64,000 nucleotides of DNA from Nocardia yamanashiensis NBRC 100130 (GTDB lineage: Bacteria > Actinomycetota > Actinomycetes > Mycobacteriales > Mycobacteriaceae): positions 19,162 to 83,161 of the forward strand of contig NZ_BDCD01000041.1 in NCBI RefSeq assembly GCF_001613325.1. Direction: 5' to 3'. Positions 31,882 through 40,869 of the stretch are shown here, in pieces. A model generated the notes under the pieces. It made no database searches. It was not told the DNA's origin and worked only from the letters and a program-made list of their open reading frames with translations. Numbering within the stretch: position 1 is the stretch's first letter; every line of letters starts with the position of its first letter. Position numbers and translations under genes: made by a program.

Positions 31882-34800
31882 TCAGCCCCGGGCGCGTCCC
31901 ATGCGCATGGCCGGCAACATGCCGGTGCCCTCGGCCGCGAGCTGGTCCAGATCGGCGCGAATGGCGGCTTGCAGGCGGGCGGCGTCGGCGCGGTGCGCGT
32001 CGGCGCGGGCGCGGTCACCGAGCACGGCGGCCAGGTCGGCGAGCACATCGTCCATGGGTCCGAGCACGGACGCCCCGGTTTCCAGCCCGGCCACCGTGCC
32101 CGCGAACGGCAGCAGCAGGTCGTAGAGCTCGCGCGCGGTGTCCAGATCACCGAGGGCGATGGCGATCCGCGCCCGCACCGCGGTGAAGCTGTTCCAGAAG
32201 TGCGGCCCGATCGGCGGTTCGGTGGCCAGCACCGCGCGCACCTCGTCCTCGCGCCCGGCGTGCAGCAGCGCCAGCGCGTACCCGTAGATGAACAGTTCGG
32301 GTTTGACCGCGCTGCGTTCGCGCAGTTCCTCCAGGTAGTCGGACAGATTCCCGCGCATCCAGCCGATGGCGACCGCGATGCCGATGTGCAGCGCGTTCGG
32401 ATCCCGCGCGTGCCCGTCGATCACGTTCTCGGCCCACGTGCCCGAATCCGCTTCGGCCGCAGGCACTTCCGCCATGGCCTGCAGCACCCCCGCCACATTC
32501 CCGCGCATGAGTTCCAGCAGCACCCCGAACGGCGCGATGGCATCGAGCAGATGCCGCAACTGCCCGTCCGTCGCGTACTCCCCCGCGCTGCGCGCATGCC
32601 CCGCGGCCACCACGAGCCGCGCATCGGCCAGCTCGGCCCGGAACAGCAGATAGTGTGCGAGCGCGCTGAATTCGGTGAGGTGAGCCGCCTCGGCGATCCG
32701 AAGCATCCGCGCCGCATGGCCTTTCAGCTCGTGCGCCCGCAGGAAGGTCCCCGACGCGAACGCCACGAACGCCTGCGCGTTGATCACCGTGCACAACAGC
32801 TCCGGATCATCGAGCGGTTCTGCCAGCCGCACCGCATCCGCGGCCGCCTGCCGCGCACCTTCGGGATCCTCCAGCGCCTGATCGAAAACACTGGTGACCA
32901 GCAGCAGAATTCGCGTCGTGACCGGCAGCCGCGGTGCGCGCAAGGCCGCCCGCAGTGGTGCCCGCAATCGCGGATCCGGCGTATGCCAATCGACCACCGA
33001 CCAGATCAGCGGCGTCGGCCAGCAGGTCACCGCCCGCGCCACGAATTCCACACCCCCGATCGACTCCGCCGACGCGAGCGCCGCCTCCCGCTCCGCCCGC
33101 GCCGCCAGATGCTGCCCGTCATAGGCCAGTGCCGTCACCAGCTCGCATCTGGCCTCCAGCAACCCGATCCGATCCGCCCGGCTCGCCCCACCCGCCCCAT
33201 GCCCCGCCAGCTCGTGCAACGCCAGCACCGCCCGCCACCGCCGCACCGCATCGGCCCGCATCCGCCGCTCCACACACCGCCGCGCCGCCGCCACCCCGAA
33301 TTCCAAAGCCAGCGCCGCGGTTTCGGCGTTCGCCCCCAAGGCGGCATGATGGGCCAGCGCATCGATATCCCGCGCTCGCGGCGGTTCTGCCGCAGAACAC
33401 TCCGAATCTCCGACTACCGCAGTCGATTCTGGTATCCCAGCCGAGGCGCCACTCGGGCTGGCGTGTCCATGGTCGTACAGGCCCGAGGTGTTCGATTCCT
33501 CGTGCGCGGCGAGCGGCGCGACACGGCCGTCCACCGGTCGATCCGCGACGGACTGCCGACGGAGGGATTCGAAAGCAGCCCAGTGCATTCGGGCCCGGCG
33601 CAGGATCGGGATGTCGTGGTAGACGGTTTCGCGAATGAGAGCGTGGTCGAAGGTGAGCCGCCCGGAGCGTTCGGTGCGGACGAGGCGGGCGGCTTCGGCC
33701 GTCGCCAGCAGGTCGATCACGGTGTCGGTGGGGTGGCCGGTGTAGGCGGCGAGGGTAGTGATGTCGGATTCCTCGCCCCAGACCGACAGGTGGCGCAGGA
33801 GTTCGGTGACATCGGCGGGAAGCTGGGCGATACGGCGGCCCAGCAGGTCGCGGACGGTGTCGGGAAGGCCGTCGGTCGAACCTTGGGCCGCAACCAGTTT
33901 GGCCAGTTCGCGGACGAACAGGGGGTTGCCGCCGGTGCGGTGACGCAGCACGCGGACGGTGTGGTCGTCGAGTGCGATGAGACCCGCGGCCTGGGCGGCA
34001 CGACGGGTGCCGGCCAGATCGAGTCCGTCGAGTTCGATGCGGCCGGCGGTGAACAGCGCCAGGGCGGCGGCCGTATCCCGCACGCCGGGACCGGATTCGG
34101 TGCCGCGCAGGGTGGCGACGATCAGGATCGGGCGGTCACGCAGCCAATTGACCACCTGGCGCAGCACCTGGAGGGTGGCGGTGTCGGCGCCGTGCACATC
34201 CTCCAGGACGATGGCGACGGGTCCGTGTCCGCTGCGTTCCCGGCAGGACCGCACCACCCGGCGCGCGAGCGTGAAAGCGTCCACGGCGGTGAAGGTTTCG
34301 GGTTCGGCGGCGTCCATTCCGGTGAGCACTTCGGCCCATGCCCAGGCGGGCGGCGCGCCTTCCACTTCCGGGCAGCGCCCGAACACCGTCGTCCAGCCCT
34401 GTTCGGCCAGGCGCGCGGCGACGCCGGTGGCGAGGGTGGTCTTGCCCGCGCCGGCCTCACCGGCCAGCCAGACCAGCCGCACCTGCCCGCCGGCGGCGTC
34501 CGCGGCGGCGGCCAGCACGGCGGCGCGCTGTTTCCCGTAACCGCTGTCCGCCAATGGTTCCGGCGCCGGCGCCGGTTCCGGCGTCACCGGTCGCACGGCA
34601 ATGGTCGGCACCGGGGCCTCGGTATCGACGGAATGGGTGAGGATGGCCCGCTCCAGTTCCCGCAATCCGGGCCCGGGATCGACCCCGAATTCCAGGGTCA
34701 GGAATTCCCGGCTGCGCCGCACCGTGCCGAGCGCGTCCAGGGACTGCCCGAGCCGGTACTGGGCGAGCGCCAGCAGCCGCGCGCATTCCTCACGCCCGGG

Positions 34801-35400
34801 ATATTCCTCGAACACCGGCCGCAGCGTCATCACCACTTCCGCGGGCCGGTTGGTGTCGAGCGCGACCTGCGCGCGCAATTCCAGCGCGGTGAGCCGCAGG
34901 GCCGCGAGCCGCGCGGCTTCCTGCGCGGCCCAGGGCATTCCGGTGAACGATTCGAACGCGGCCCCGTGCCAGCACGCCAGCGCGGCATCGAGCACCCGGC
35001 TCTGCTCGAGCGGGTCGGGCCGCCCGGCGGGATCGCGCATGGCGGCCTCGTGCCCGTGCAGCAGCTGCTCGAACTGCCAGGAATCCACCTGCGCCGGTTC
35101 CAGATTCAGCGCGTACCCGTGCGATTCGCTCACGATGACCCGGGAGCGCGCCCGCCGCGGCCGGTCGGGTTCGAAGATGCGCCGCAGATTGTGGATGTAG
35201 ACCTGCAGCGCGGCAACGGCTTTGGCGGGCGGGTCACCGGCCCACAGATCGTCGATGAGGCGTTCGGTCGGCACCACCCGGCCGCCCGCGGCGACCAATC
35301 GGCCCAGCACCGCGCACTGCATGGGCGCGCCGGGCGGTACCCGCCGGCCGTCGACGCTGATGTGCAACGGGCCGAGCACCCCGATTCGTGTCACCACCAT
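31882..35400 (-). CDS. SARP/AfsR-type transcriptional regulator with ATPase domain
   Basis: This 1172-residue regulator has an OmpR-type winged-helix DNA-binding domain (residues 1-95, IGVLGPLHISVDGRRV to VIVSESHGYAL). A bacterial transcriptional activation domain (100-255) follows, then an AAA/NACHT-like ATPase with Walker A GEAGAGKTT at 314-322 and Walker B-like VAIVLEDVHGAD. The C-terminal helical repeats are long. SARPs commonly switch on secondary-metabolite genes in actinobacteria, but no biosynthetic cluster lies beside it here. A hydrophilic stretch (about residues 620-670, near 33380-33540) looks like an insertion. The divergent neighbour is a stand-alone MmyB-type ligand domain. Confidence 0.88.
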   Translation of the reverse strand: MVVTRIGVLGPLHISVDGRRVPPGAPMQCAVLGRLVAAGGRVVPTERLIDDLWAGDPPAKAVAALQVYIHNLRRIFEPDRPRRARSRVIVSESHGYALNLEPAQVDSWQFEQLLHGHEAAMRDPAGRPDPLEQSRVLDAALACWHGAAFESFTGMPWAAQEAARLAALRLTALELRAQVALDTNRPAEVVMTLRPVFEEYPGREECARLLALAQYRLGQSLDALGTVRRSREFLTLEFGVDPGPGLRELERAILTHSVDTEAPVPTIAVRPVTPEPAPAPEPLADSGYGKQRAAVLAAAADAAGGQVRLVWLAGEAGAGKTTLATGVAARLAEQGWTTVFGRCPEVEGAPPAWAWAEVLTGMDAAEPETFTAVDAFTLARRVVRSCRERSGHGPVAIVLEDVHGADTATLQVLRQVVNWLRDRPILIVATLRGTESGPGVRDTAAALALFTAGRIELDGLDLAGTRRAAQAAGLIALDDHTVRVLRHRTGGNPLFVRELAKLVAAQGSTDGLPDTVRDLLGRRIAQLPADVTELLRHLSVWGEESDITTLAAYTGHPTDTVIDLLATAEAARLVRTERSGRLTFDHALIRETVYHDIPILRRARMHWAAFESLRRQSVADRPVDGRVAPLAAHEESNTSGLYDHGHASPSGASAGIPESTAVVGDSECSAAEPPRARDIDALAHHAALGANAETAALALEFGVAAARRCVERRMRADAVRRWRAVLALHELAGHGAGGASRADRIGLLEARCELVTALAYDGQHLAARAEREAALASAESIGGVEFVARAVTCWPTPLIWSVVDWHTPDPRLRAPLRAALRAPRLPVTTRILLLVTSVFDQALEDPEGARQAAADAVRLAEPLDDPELLCTVINAQAFVAFASGTFLRAHELKGHAARMLRIAEAAHLTEFSALAHYLLFRAELADARLVVAAGHARSAGEYATDGQLRHLLDAIAPFGVLLELMRGNVAGVLQAMAEVPAAEADSGTWAENVIDGHARDPNALHIGIAVAIGWMRGNLSDYLEELRERSAVKPELFIYGYALALLHAGREDEVRAVLATEPPIGPHFWNSFTAVRARIAIALGDLDTARELYDLLLPFAGTVAGLETGASVLGPMDDVLADLAAVLGDRARADAHRADAARLQAAIRADLDQLAAEGTGMLPAMRMGRARG

Positions 35401-35544
35401 GGTGCCGACCGACCCCCATACACAGACCAGAACAAACCAAACAGAAGGTCTTCAATATGGCAGAAATTCTGCGACAGTACCCAGTCTTGTGATGGGGCTT
35501 AACCCGGCACGAAGAAGATCATTAGAGGGTTACCGCACACTGCC
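35401..35544. promoter_or_regulatory. Divergent promoter region with a 13-bp palindrome
   Basis: The 144-base gap separates the SARP gene (minus) and the MmyB-like gene (plus). GCAGAAATTCTGC at 35460-35472 is a perfect 6-1-6 palindrome centred in it, a plausible operator controlling both genes. No firm -10 or -35 was assigned. Confidence 0.4.
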
Positions 35545-36030
35545 TTGGTGTTCGACCCCTCCCGGCCACCGCCCGCCGATCTCGCGGTGCTGCACAGCTT
35601 TCCGCATCCGGCGTGCCTGCACGACGCCGCGTTCGACCTGGTGGAAGTGAACGACGCCTTCCTAGCGACCTTCCCGGGCGCCGGCCGGGGCGCGAACCTG
35701 CTCACCGCGATCCTGCTGGATCCGATGGCCCGCACCCGGCTCGGCAGCTGGGAATCGGAAGCGAGCCTGATGGTGTCGGCGTTCAAACGACTGGCCCCGA
35801 AGCTGATCGATCCGGCGCGCATCGACGAGATCCGCAATATGTGCCGGCGGATCCCGGAGTGGGATCGGCTCTGGAACGGCGCCGACGACGCCCTCCCGGT
35901 TCCGGAGCAGCGCACGGTGCGCATGGTCGAGCCCAGCGCCGGCCGCGAGCGCGACCACTATGTGCAGAGCTTCCAGTTCCAGACGCCGGCCCGGCCGTGG
36001 TGGCTGCTGACCGTGGTGCCGTTCGGCTGA
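35545..36030 (+). CDS. Stand-alone MmyB-type ligand-binding domain protein (no HTH)
   Basis: The 161-residue protein is alike in pattern to the MmyB-like transcription regulator ligand-binding domain: PxCLHDAAFDLVEVNDAF, the LLTAILLDPMARTRLGSWE block and RIPEWDRLWNGADDAL. In full-length regulators this PAS-like domain follows an XRE helix-turn-helix, which is absent here. The frame starts with TTG or GTG (35545 or 35548) without room for an HTH upstream. It could sense a fatty acid or metabolite and act on the divergent SARP regulator. The stop at 36028-36030 directly abuts the convergent gene's stop (TGATCA). Confidence 0.7.
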   Translation: MVFDPSRPPPADLAVLHSFPHPACLHDAAFDLVEVNDAFLATFPGAGRGANLLTAILLDPMARTRLGSWESEASLMVSAFKRLAPKLIDPARIDEIRNMCRRIPEWDRLWNGADDALPVPEQRTVRMVEPSAGRERDHYVQSFQFQTPARPWWLLTVVPFG

Positions 36031-36555
36031 TCAGGCCTGCGCCGCGGGCACCTCGAACCAGCCGTCCTCGGCCGCGGCATAGCCGTGGTACAGCAAGGGT
36101 ATTCGCCGATCGACGCCGAAATGGCGATAGACGGCGAGCATGGCGCTGCGCACCGCGCGATCGTGGAAGTCGTCGATGCGCCGGGGCCCGAGGTCGTGCT
36201 CGGGAAGCAGCGACAACCGGGTGAGCTCGGCCTGATCCGCCAGATCCAGTCCGATGGGCGGTTCCGGATCGGCGATGAAGTGGTCGTGCAGGACCGAATG
36301 CACCCGGCGCGGGTCGGCCCGGCCGGGGGTGAAGGCGAGGAATCGGGCCCGGATGGCCGGGGTGCGATGCCCCTGCAACCAGTCGATGAGCGTGGGATTG
36401 GGCCGGAGGACGCGGCCGGTGAGCGGCGTCTGTTCCAGCAGGTGCAGGATGCTGGCGCCCGGTACGCGGGGTTCGGGGACCAGGAAGAGGGTGAGAACCG
36501 GGTCGCCGGTCCGGCGATCCGCCAGGCAGACCTTGGTGTGCATCGGGTCGGGCAT
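36031..36555 (-). CDS. Uncharacterised 174-aa protein
   Basis: GGAGAAG 3 bases before the ATG at 36555 supports this start. The protein is soluble, with VCLADRRTGDPVLTLFLVPEP, LTGRVLRPNPTLIDWLQGHRT, and a polar C-terminus. No domain, signal or membrane segment was recognised. A probable -10 (TATACT on the minus strand, 36631-36636) lies about 75 bases upstream, next to a 39-bp palindrome, so the gene may be tightly regulated. Stops of this gene and its convergent neighbour share TGATCA. Confidence 0.65.
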   Translation of the reverse strand: MPDPMHTKVCLADRRTGDPVLTLFLVPEPRVPGASILHLLEQTPLTGRVLRPNPTLIDWLQGHRTPAIRARFLAFTPGRADPRRVHSVLHDHFIADPEPPIGLDLADQAELTRLSLLPEHDLGPRRIDDFHDRAVRSAMLAVYRHFGVDRRIPLLYHGYAAAEDGWFEVPAAQA

Positions 36556-36630
36556 GCGCTTCTCCTTCGAGAACGAGGGGGACGACATGCGACCCCGCGC
36601 CGGTTGCTGGCTTGGTGGTGCGACACCGAA

Positions 36631-36685
36631 AGTATAGTCGCCGAATACGAATGCGACCGATCGGTTTCCGATCGGTCGCATTCGT
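36631..36685 (-). promoter_or_regulatory. 39-bp perfect palindrome overlapping a probable promoter
   Basis: ACGAATGCGACCGATCGG-TTT-CCGATCGGTCGCATTCGT (36647-36685) has an exact 18-bp stem and 3-nt loop. The minus-strand -10 TATACT lies at 36631-36636, 10 bases away, so the palindrome covers the -35 area of the gene starting at 36555. It also lies 13 bases past the GNAT stop and may be that gene's terminator. Which role dominates cannot be decided by eye. Confidence 0.6.
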
Positions 36686-36698
36686 CGCTAACCCCCGG

Positions 36699-37394
36699 CT
36701 AGGCGTCGATCAACCGGCCGTTCGAGGCCCGCCCGCCGAGCTTGTTGGCCGACTGCGCCAGCTGCTCCTCGATGGTGGCCCGGACAGTCGGCCACTCCTC
36801 GTCCAGAATCGAATAGAAGGCGGTACTGCGCACCGCCCCGTCCAGCCCGCGCGAATGCGCCCGCCGGACGCCGTCGCTGGTCGCGCCCAGCCGCTCGATC
36901 GCCAAGCGGGAGCGCAGGTTCCGGACATCGGCCCGCATGGCGATGCGCTTGACCCGCCAGACGTCGAAAGCGTGCTGCAAGAGCAGCTGCTTGGACTCCA
37001 GATTGATGCCGGTGCCGCGCGCCTCGGGCGAAAGCCAGGTATTGCCGATCTCCGCCGCGTCGGGCACCGCCAGCAGCGGATCCCCTTGCGGCGCACCGTG
37101 CACCTGCGGCCAGACCAGCGGCCCCTGCCAATAGTCGAAGCGGGTGAAACGGGTGGATCCGAGCACCCGGCCACTGGCTATCGCGATGATGGCGAAAGCC
37201 AGCGACGTGCCGGACGCATGTCCCGACAGCGCGGCGGCCACATATTCCAGGGCCTCCTCCGCACCGTGTGGGACGGGCGTGAACGCATAGTCGTCACGAC
37301 TCCCGGCGGCCGCCTCCGATAAACCCGAGGCATGCTGCGGCGCAAGGGGTTCCAGCCGTACCAGACGGCCGGCAAGAGTTACGGGTACAGGCAC
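36699..37394 (-). CDS. GNAT-family N-acetyltransferase (RimJ/RimL-like)
   Basis: The GTG at 37394 is preceded by GAGGG and gives 231 residues. The fold is that of RimJ/RimL-type acetyltransferases: N-terminal LAGRLVRLEPLAPQH, LAFAIIAIASGRVLGSTRF, then IGNTWLSPEARGTGIN in the acetyl-CoA loop and LAIERLGATSDGVRR near the end. The acceptor is unknown; ribosomal-protein or small-molecule amines are usual in this family. A longer in-frame reading to 38120 runs antisense through the next gene and is rejected. Confidence 0.85.
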   Translation of the reverse strand: MPVPVTLAGRLVRLEPLAPQHASGLSEAAAGSRDDYAFTPVPHGAEEALEYVAAALSGHASGTSLAFAIIAIASGRVLGSTRFTRFDYWQGPLVWPQVHGAPQGDPLLAVPDAAEIGNTWLSPEARGTGINLESKQLLLQHAFDVWRVKRIAMRADVRNLRSRLAIERLGATSDGVRRAHSRGLDGAVRSTAFYSILDEEWPTVRATIEEQLAQSANKLGGRASNGRLIDA

Positions 37395-37694
37395 GTTCCC
37401 TCGATCTTTCGGACATGGTCGGGGGCTCGCGTCAGGCCTTGCCGCACCGGCCACACTCTCCGGATGAGACGAACCAGCCCTGGCGCGCCAGTAGCAGCAT
37501 CGAATAGTTGGATGAACGATAGCGGAACACGGGCGCACAGCAATGTAGGCGGCACAAGAATTTCCGCGCCCGCCAAGCGTGTCGCGGCGAGTGCATTTCG
37601 TGCCCCCGACCCCGGCCTTTGACGGGTCGGCCCAGACAGCGCGGCGGCCGGTTTTTGATACCGTGCTGGCGGGGTATCGAGGCGAAAGGCGACC
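37395..37694. promoter_or_regulatory. 300-base divergent intergenic with operator-like repeat before tetR
   Basis: No gene was seen here. GATACC (37657-37662) and GGTATC (37673-37678) form a 6-bp inverted repeat with a 10-nt spacer, 16 bases before the TetR start. This is a plausible site for self-repression. The rest shows no clear promoter or RNA structure. Confidence 0.4.
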
Positions 37695-38288
37695 GTGGCG
37701 CGACTGAGCAGACAGCAGACCCAGGCGCGCACGCGCGAAGAGCTGTTGACCGTGGCCACGCGGCATTTCCTGGAGCATGGATACGCCGCCGCCTCGCTGG
37801 AGCAGATCGCCGAGGAGGCCGGTTACTCCAAGGGCGCGGTGTACTCCAATTTCGCCAACAAGGACGGGCTCTGCCTGGAGGTGCTGAACCAGATCCGGCT
37901 GTCCAAGGTCGGGGAAGTGGTGGCGGCGATCGCGGACGCCGAGTCGGTGGACGCCATCCTGGAACTGTTCCGCGAATGGGCCGAGCGAACTATCGGCGAC
38001 CGCAACTGGACGCTGCTGGAGATCGAGTTCTCCACCCGCTCGCGGCACAGCGAGAGCGTGCGCACCGATATCGCCGACGGCGCGAGCCAGGTGCGGGCGG
38101 CGCTCGCGGCGGCGTTGCAATTGATCAGTGATCGTTTCGAGCTCGCGCCCGCCATGCCCGCCGAGGCGGCTGCGCTGATTTTGCTGAGCAGCGGCGTGGG
38201 GCTCGGTCTGCAGCGTGCGGTCGACCCCGGGGTCTCGGTGGAACCGCTCATCGACCTGCTGCGCATCGCCACCGGGTCGGCCACCTGA
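37695..38288 (+). CDS. TetR-family transcriptional regulator
   Basis: The 197-residue protein has a TetR helix-turn-helix at residues 17-60 (VATRHFLEHGYAAASLEQIA, then GYSKGAVYSNFANKDGL) and an all-helical ligand domain. GTG is the start. Divergent from the GNAT gene, it is followed 100 bases later by an exported lipase gene on the same strand. The operator-like repeat lies just upstream. The target could be the neighbouring GNAT or lipase. Confidence 0.92.
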   Translation: MARLSRQQTQARTREELLTVATRHFLEHGYAAASLEQIAEEAGYSKGAVYSNFANKDGLCLEVLNQIRLSKVGEVVAAIADAESVDAILELFREWAERTIGDRNWTLLEIEFSTRSRHSESVRTDIADGASQVRAALAAALQLISDRFELAPAMPAEAAALILLSSGVGLGLQRAVDPGVSVEPLIDLLRIATGSAT

Positions 38289-38388
38289 CCCGGGGCGGGG
38301 TCATTTCGTCATTACGGGCGATCGCGACGGCGGGTCGGCTTACCATCGGGGTTCGCATTCCATCGGCAGTCCCCCCGGAGTTTCAGCG

Positions 38389-39657
38389 ATGCACGCTCAC
38401 CTGCGGCGGGTTCTACGCCTGACCGCCACCGTCCTGCTTTCGGCGGGTGCGGTGCTCGGATCGGTTCACACCGCGCATGCCGATGCGGCGGATTTCTATC
38501 TGCCGCCGAATACCCTGCCCGGCACGGTGAATGGGGAGCTGCTGCGCAGTGAGCCGTTCTCGGCGGCGGAATTCACGCGGCTGGCATTGCTGATGCCCGT
38601 CGGTTCCGCGACCCGCGTCATGTACCGGAGTTCCGATGCGCGGGGCGCGGCGGTCGCGGTCACCGGCACGGTGCTCACGCCTTCAGCGGCCTGGAACGGG
38701 CCCGGGCCGCGGCCCTTGATCACCTATGCCATCGGGACGCACGGCAGTGGAGATGCCTGCGCCCCTTCGAAATTGCTCGCCGACACCATCGAGCTGGATG
38801 CCACCGGCATGCCGATGCTCGAATACGATCTGGTCGATCTCTGGTTGCTGCTGAACCGCGGATTCAGCGTCGCGGTGACCGATTATCAGGGGCTCGGGAC
38901 GCCCGGCGGGCACCCGTACATGCAGCCGTTGCCGGCGGCGCACAATGTGCTCGACGCGGCTCGGGCCGCCATCCGGCTCGGGGTCGCCGAGGCGGCCGCG
39001 CCCATCGGGATCTGGGGTTATTCGCAGGGTGGCGGGGCGGCCGCGGCTGCCGCCGAACAGGCTCCCGAGTATGCGCCGGAGCTGGACCTGCGGGGCGTGG
39101 TCGCCGGTGCGGCGACGGCTGATCCCGCGGAAACGTTGCGGTACAACGATTCCAATCTGATGACCATCCTCAACGGGTTCTTCGTGGCGGGGCTGGTCGA
39201 GACCGATCCGGAGCTCGCGCCGCGCGTCGAAGCCCTGCTCAGTCCGGCGGGGCTGCGTATGGTGCAACGGGTTTCGCAGCAGTGTGTGCCGGGTGGCACG
39301 CTCACCGCGGCCTATCACTCCACCACCGAATACACCGCCACCGGTCAGACTCTGATGGACGCGCTGTCCTCCGATCCGGAGATCCGTTGCGCCCTGGACG
39401 GTTTCGTGCTCGGCACGCGCGCGCCCGCTGTTCCGGCGCTGGTGACGGTGAACGTCAACGACGACACTGTCCCCGTCTCGGTGGTCTACGCCCTGCGTGA
39501 TCGCTGGCGGGCGCACGGGGCCGACGTCAGCGAACTGAGCGTGGACACACCGGCGCTGCCCGCGCTGCTGAGCAGCCTGGGAACCGGGCACATCACCGCG
39601 AGTGTGCTGTCCGGTTCCCCGGCCGTCTCCTGGCTGGCGGACCGGCTGGCCCGCTAG
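38389..39657 (+). CDS. Exported secretory lipase (LIP family)
   Basis: The 422-residue precursor has a Sec signal (LTATVLLSAGAVLGSVHTAHA, cut after residue 31). It has an alpha/beta-hydrolase core with the nucleophile Ser212 in GYSQGG, an oxyanion region in VTDYQGLGTPGG, and late acidic/His residues (VNVNDDTVPV, GTGHIT) that fit Asp and His of the triad. Such LIP lipases hydrolyse triacylglycerols or esters outside the cell. ATG at 38389 is chosen; the frame extends upstream but not with coding character. Cys124 and Cys297 could form a disulfide. Confidence 0.88.
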   Translation: MHAHLRRVLRLTATVLLSAGAVLGSVHTAHADAADFYLPPNTLPGTVNGELLRSEPFSAAEFTRLALLMPVGSATRVMYRSSDARGAAVAVTGTVLTPSAAWNGPGPRPLITYAIGTHGSGDACAPSKLLADTIELDATGMPMLEYDLVDLWLLLNRGFSVAVTDYQGLGTPGGHPYMQPLPAAHNVLDAARAAIRLGVAEAAAPIGIWGYSQGGGAAAAAAEQAPEYAPELDLRGVVAGAATADPAETLRYNDSNLMTILNGFFVAGLVETDPELAPRVEALLSPAGLRMVQRVSQQCVPGGTLTAAYHSTTEYTATGQTLMDALSSDPEIRCALDGFVLGTRAPAVPALVTVNVNDDTVPVSVVYALRDRWRAHGADVSELSVDTPALPALLSSLGTGHITASVLSGSPAVSWLADRLAR

Positions 39658-39662
39658 CGGAT

Positions 39663-40058
39663 TCAGGCGATATCGGCCGGCGCGGACAGCGCCGCCTGCA
39701 TGGCCACGCCATCGATGTAGGTGTGTTTCTCCGATACCGCGCCGTCGCGCACCAGCACCATGTCCGCGATGTCGATGTCGACCGGGCTACCGGTGATCGA
39801 GGTTCCCGACAGTTTCCACTGCACCGCCCAGAAGTCGTCTCCCACACGGAGATTCACCGGATTGAAGGTCAGATCCGGTACCAGCGCGAAGTTCTCCGCG
39901 GCTGCCGCGCGAATCGCCTCCCGGCCGCGCGCGGGCTCGCGGCCCGAATGCAAATGGAAGATCGAATCCGGAGTGTGCATGGCGGCGATCCGTTCCGGGT
40001 CACGATCCGCCCAGCAGGCGTGATACCGCTCGAACAGGTCTTTGATGGCATCCGACAT
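39663..40058 (-). CDS. SnoaL/NTF2-like protein
   Basis: The 131-residue protein has the SnoaL/NTF2-like pattern: FERYHACWADRDPERIAAMHTPDSIFH, REAIRAAAAENFALVPDL and the strand DFWAVQWKLSGT. Members are polyketide cyclases, isomerases or plain ligand binders. GAAGGA precedes the ATG. It is divergent from a TetR regulator, with an 8-bp inverted repeat between them, so it is probably regulated by that TetR. Confidence 0.8.
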   Translation of the reverse strand: MSDAIKDLFERYHACWADRDPERIAAMHTPDSIFHLHSGREPARGREAIRAAAAENFALVPDLTFNPVNLRVGDDFWAVQWKLSGTSITGSPVDIDIADMVLVRDGAVSEKHTYIDGVAMQAALSAPADIA

Positions 40059-40083
40059 GATCAGAATCCTTCATAAGAAACAA

Positions 40084-40096
40084 ACAGTGTGTCTGT
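40084..40096. promoter_or_regulatory. Short inverted repeat, possible TetR operator
   Basis: ACAG-TGTGT-CTGT is a 4-bp arm palindrome in the 126-base gap between the SnoaL-like gene and the TetR gene. The arms are short, so this is weak. Confidence 0.25.
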
Positions 40097-40184
40097 ATGT
40101 AATAGGCTTCAGAGTACCCACCGCCCCGGTGAATCCGCCTCGAATCCGGAAACTTCCGGCACTCCCCTACACTTCGATCTCGCC

Positions 40185-40793
40185 ATGAACGCCGACCGCC
40201 GCACCCAAGCCGAACGCTCCGCTACCACTCGCGCCGCGGTGATTCGCGCGGCCCGAAACCTGTTCGGCCAGAACGGCTACAACGCCGTCAGCACCATCGC
40301 GGTAGCCGAATCGGCGGGCGTCAGCCGCGGCGCCCTCTACCACCAGTTCGCCGACAAGCGCGAACTCTTCGAAGCCGTCTTCGAGGACCTCGAACAATCC
40401 TTGGTCACCGTGATCGGCACCGCGGTCCGCAACGCCTACTCCCCCGACCCCATAGCCAATCTCATCGTCGGCTGCCTGGCCTGGCTCGATGCCTCCACCG
40501 CCCCCGAGGTCCGCCGCATCGCCCTCCTCGACGCCCCCGCCGTCCTCGGCTGGTCCCGCTGGCGCGAAATAGAACTCCGCCACACCATCGGCCTCGTCGA
40601 GAACGCCCTCACCGAGGCGATCACCGCGGACCGCATCCGCCCCCAGCCGGTCCGCCCCCTGGCCCTCCTGATCGTCGGCTCTCTCGACGAAGCCGCCCAA
40701 TACCTGGCCAACTGTGCAGACCCCGCGGCCGAAACCCCCGTCATCCACGCGGTAATCGAACAACTCATCACCGGCCTGGCCACCGACTCCTGA
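40185..40793 (+). CDS. TetR-family transcriptional regulator
   Basis: From the ATG at 40185 the protein has 202 residues, with the TetR HTH at residues 15-60 (IRAARNLFGQNGYNAVSTIA, then GVSRGALYHQFADKREL). A TetR_C-like domain follows, with LAWLDASTAPEVRRIALLDAPAVLG. It is divergent from the SnoaL-like gene. A 234-codon reading begins at 40089 without a better start context. Ligand unknown. Confidence 0.9.
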   Translation: MNADRRTQAERSATTRAAVIRAARNLFGQNGYNAVSTIAVAESAGVSRGALYHQFADKRELFEAVFEDLEQSLVTVIGTAVRNAYSPDPIANLIVGCLAWLDASTAPEVRRIALLDAPAVLGWSRWREIELRHTIGLVENALTEAITADRIRPQPVRPLALLIVGSLDEAAQYLANCADPAAETPVIHAVIEQLITGLATDS

Positions 40794-40869
40794 CCCGCCC
40801 GACCGCGCCCCGCCGATGATTTCCACCGCCCAGCCCCGTCGAAGCCGATAGCCGACAAAAGGAGATCGC

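Noticed and set aside
31969..35502. 1177-codon plus-strand frame opposite the SARP regulator
   Set aside because: It mirrors a well-marked regulator gene and its translation has shadow-frame composition.
36699..38120. 473-codon minus-strand frame continuing upstream of the GNAT gene
   Set aside because: Beyond the GTG at 37394 the translation is Arg/Gly-rich with no family pattern and is antisense to the TetR gene.
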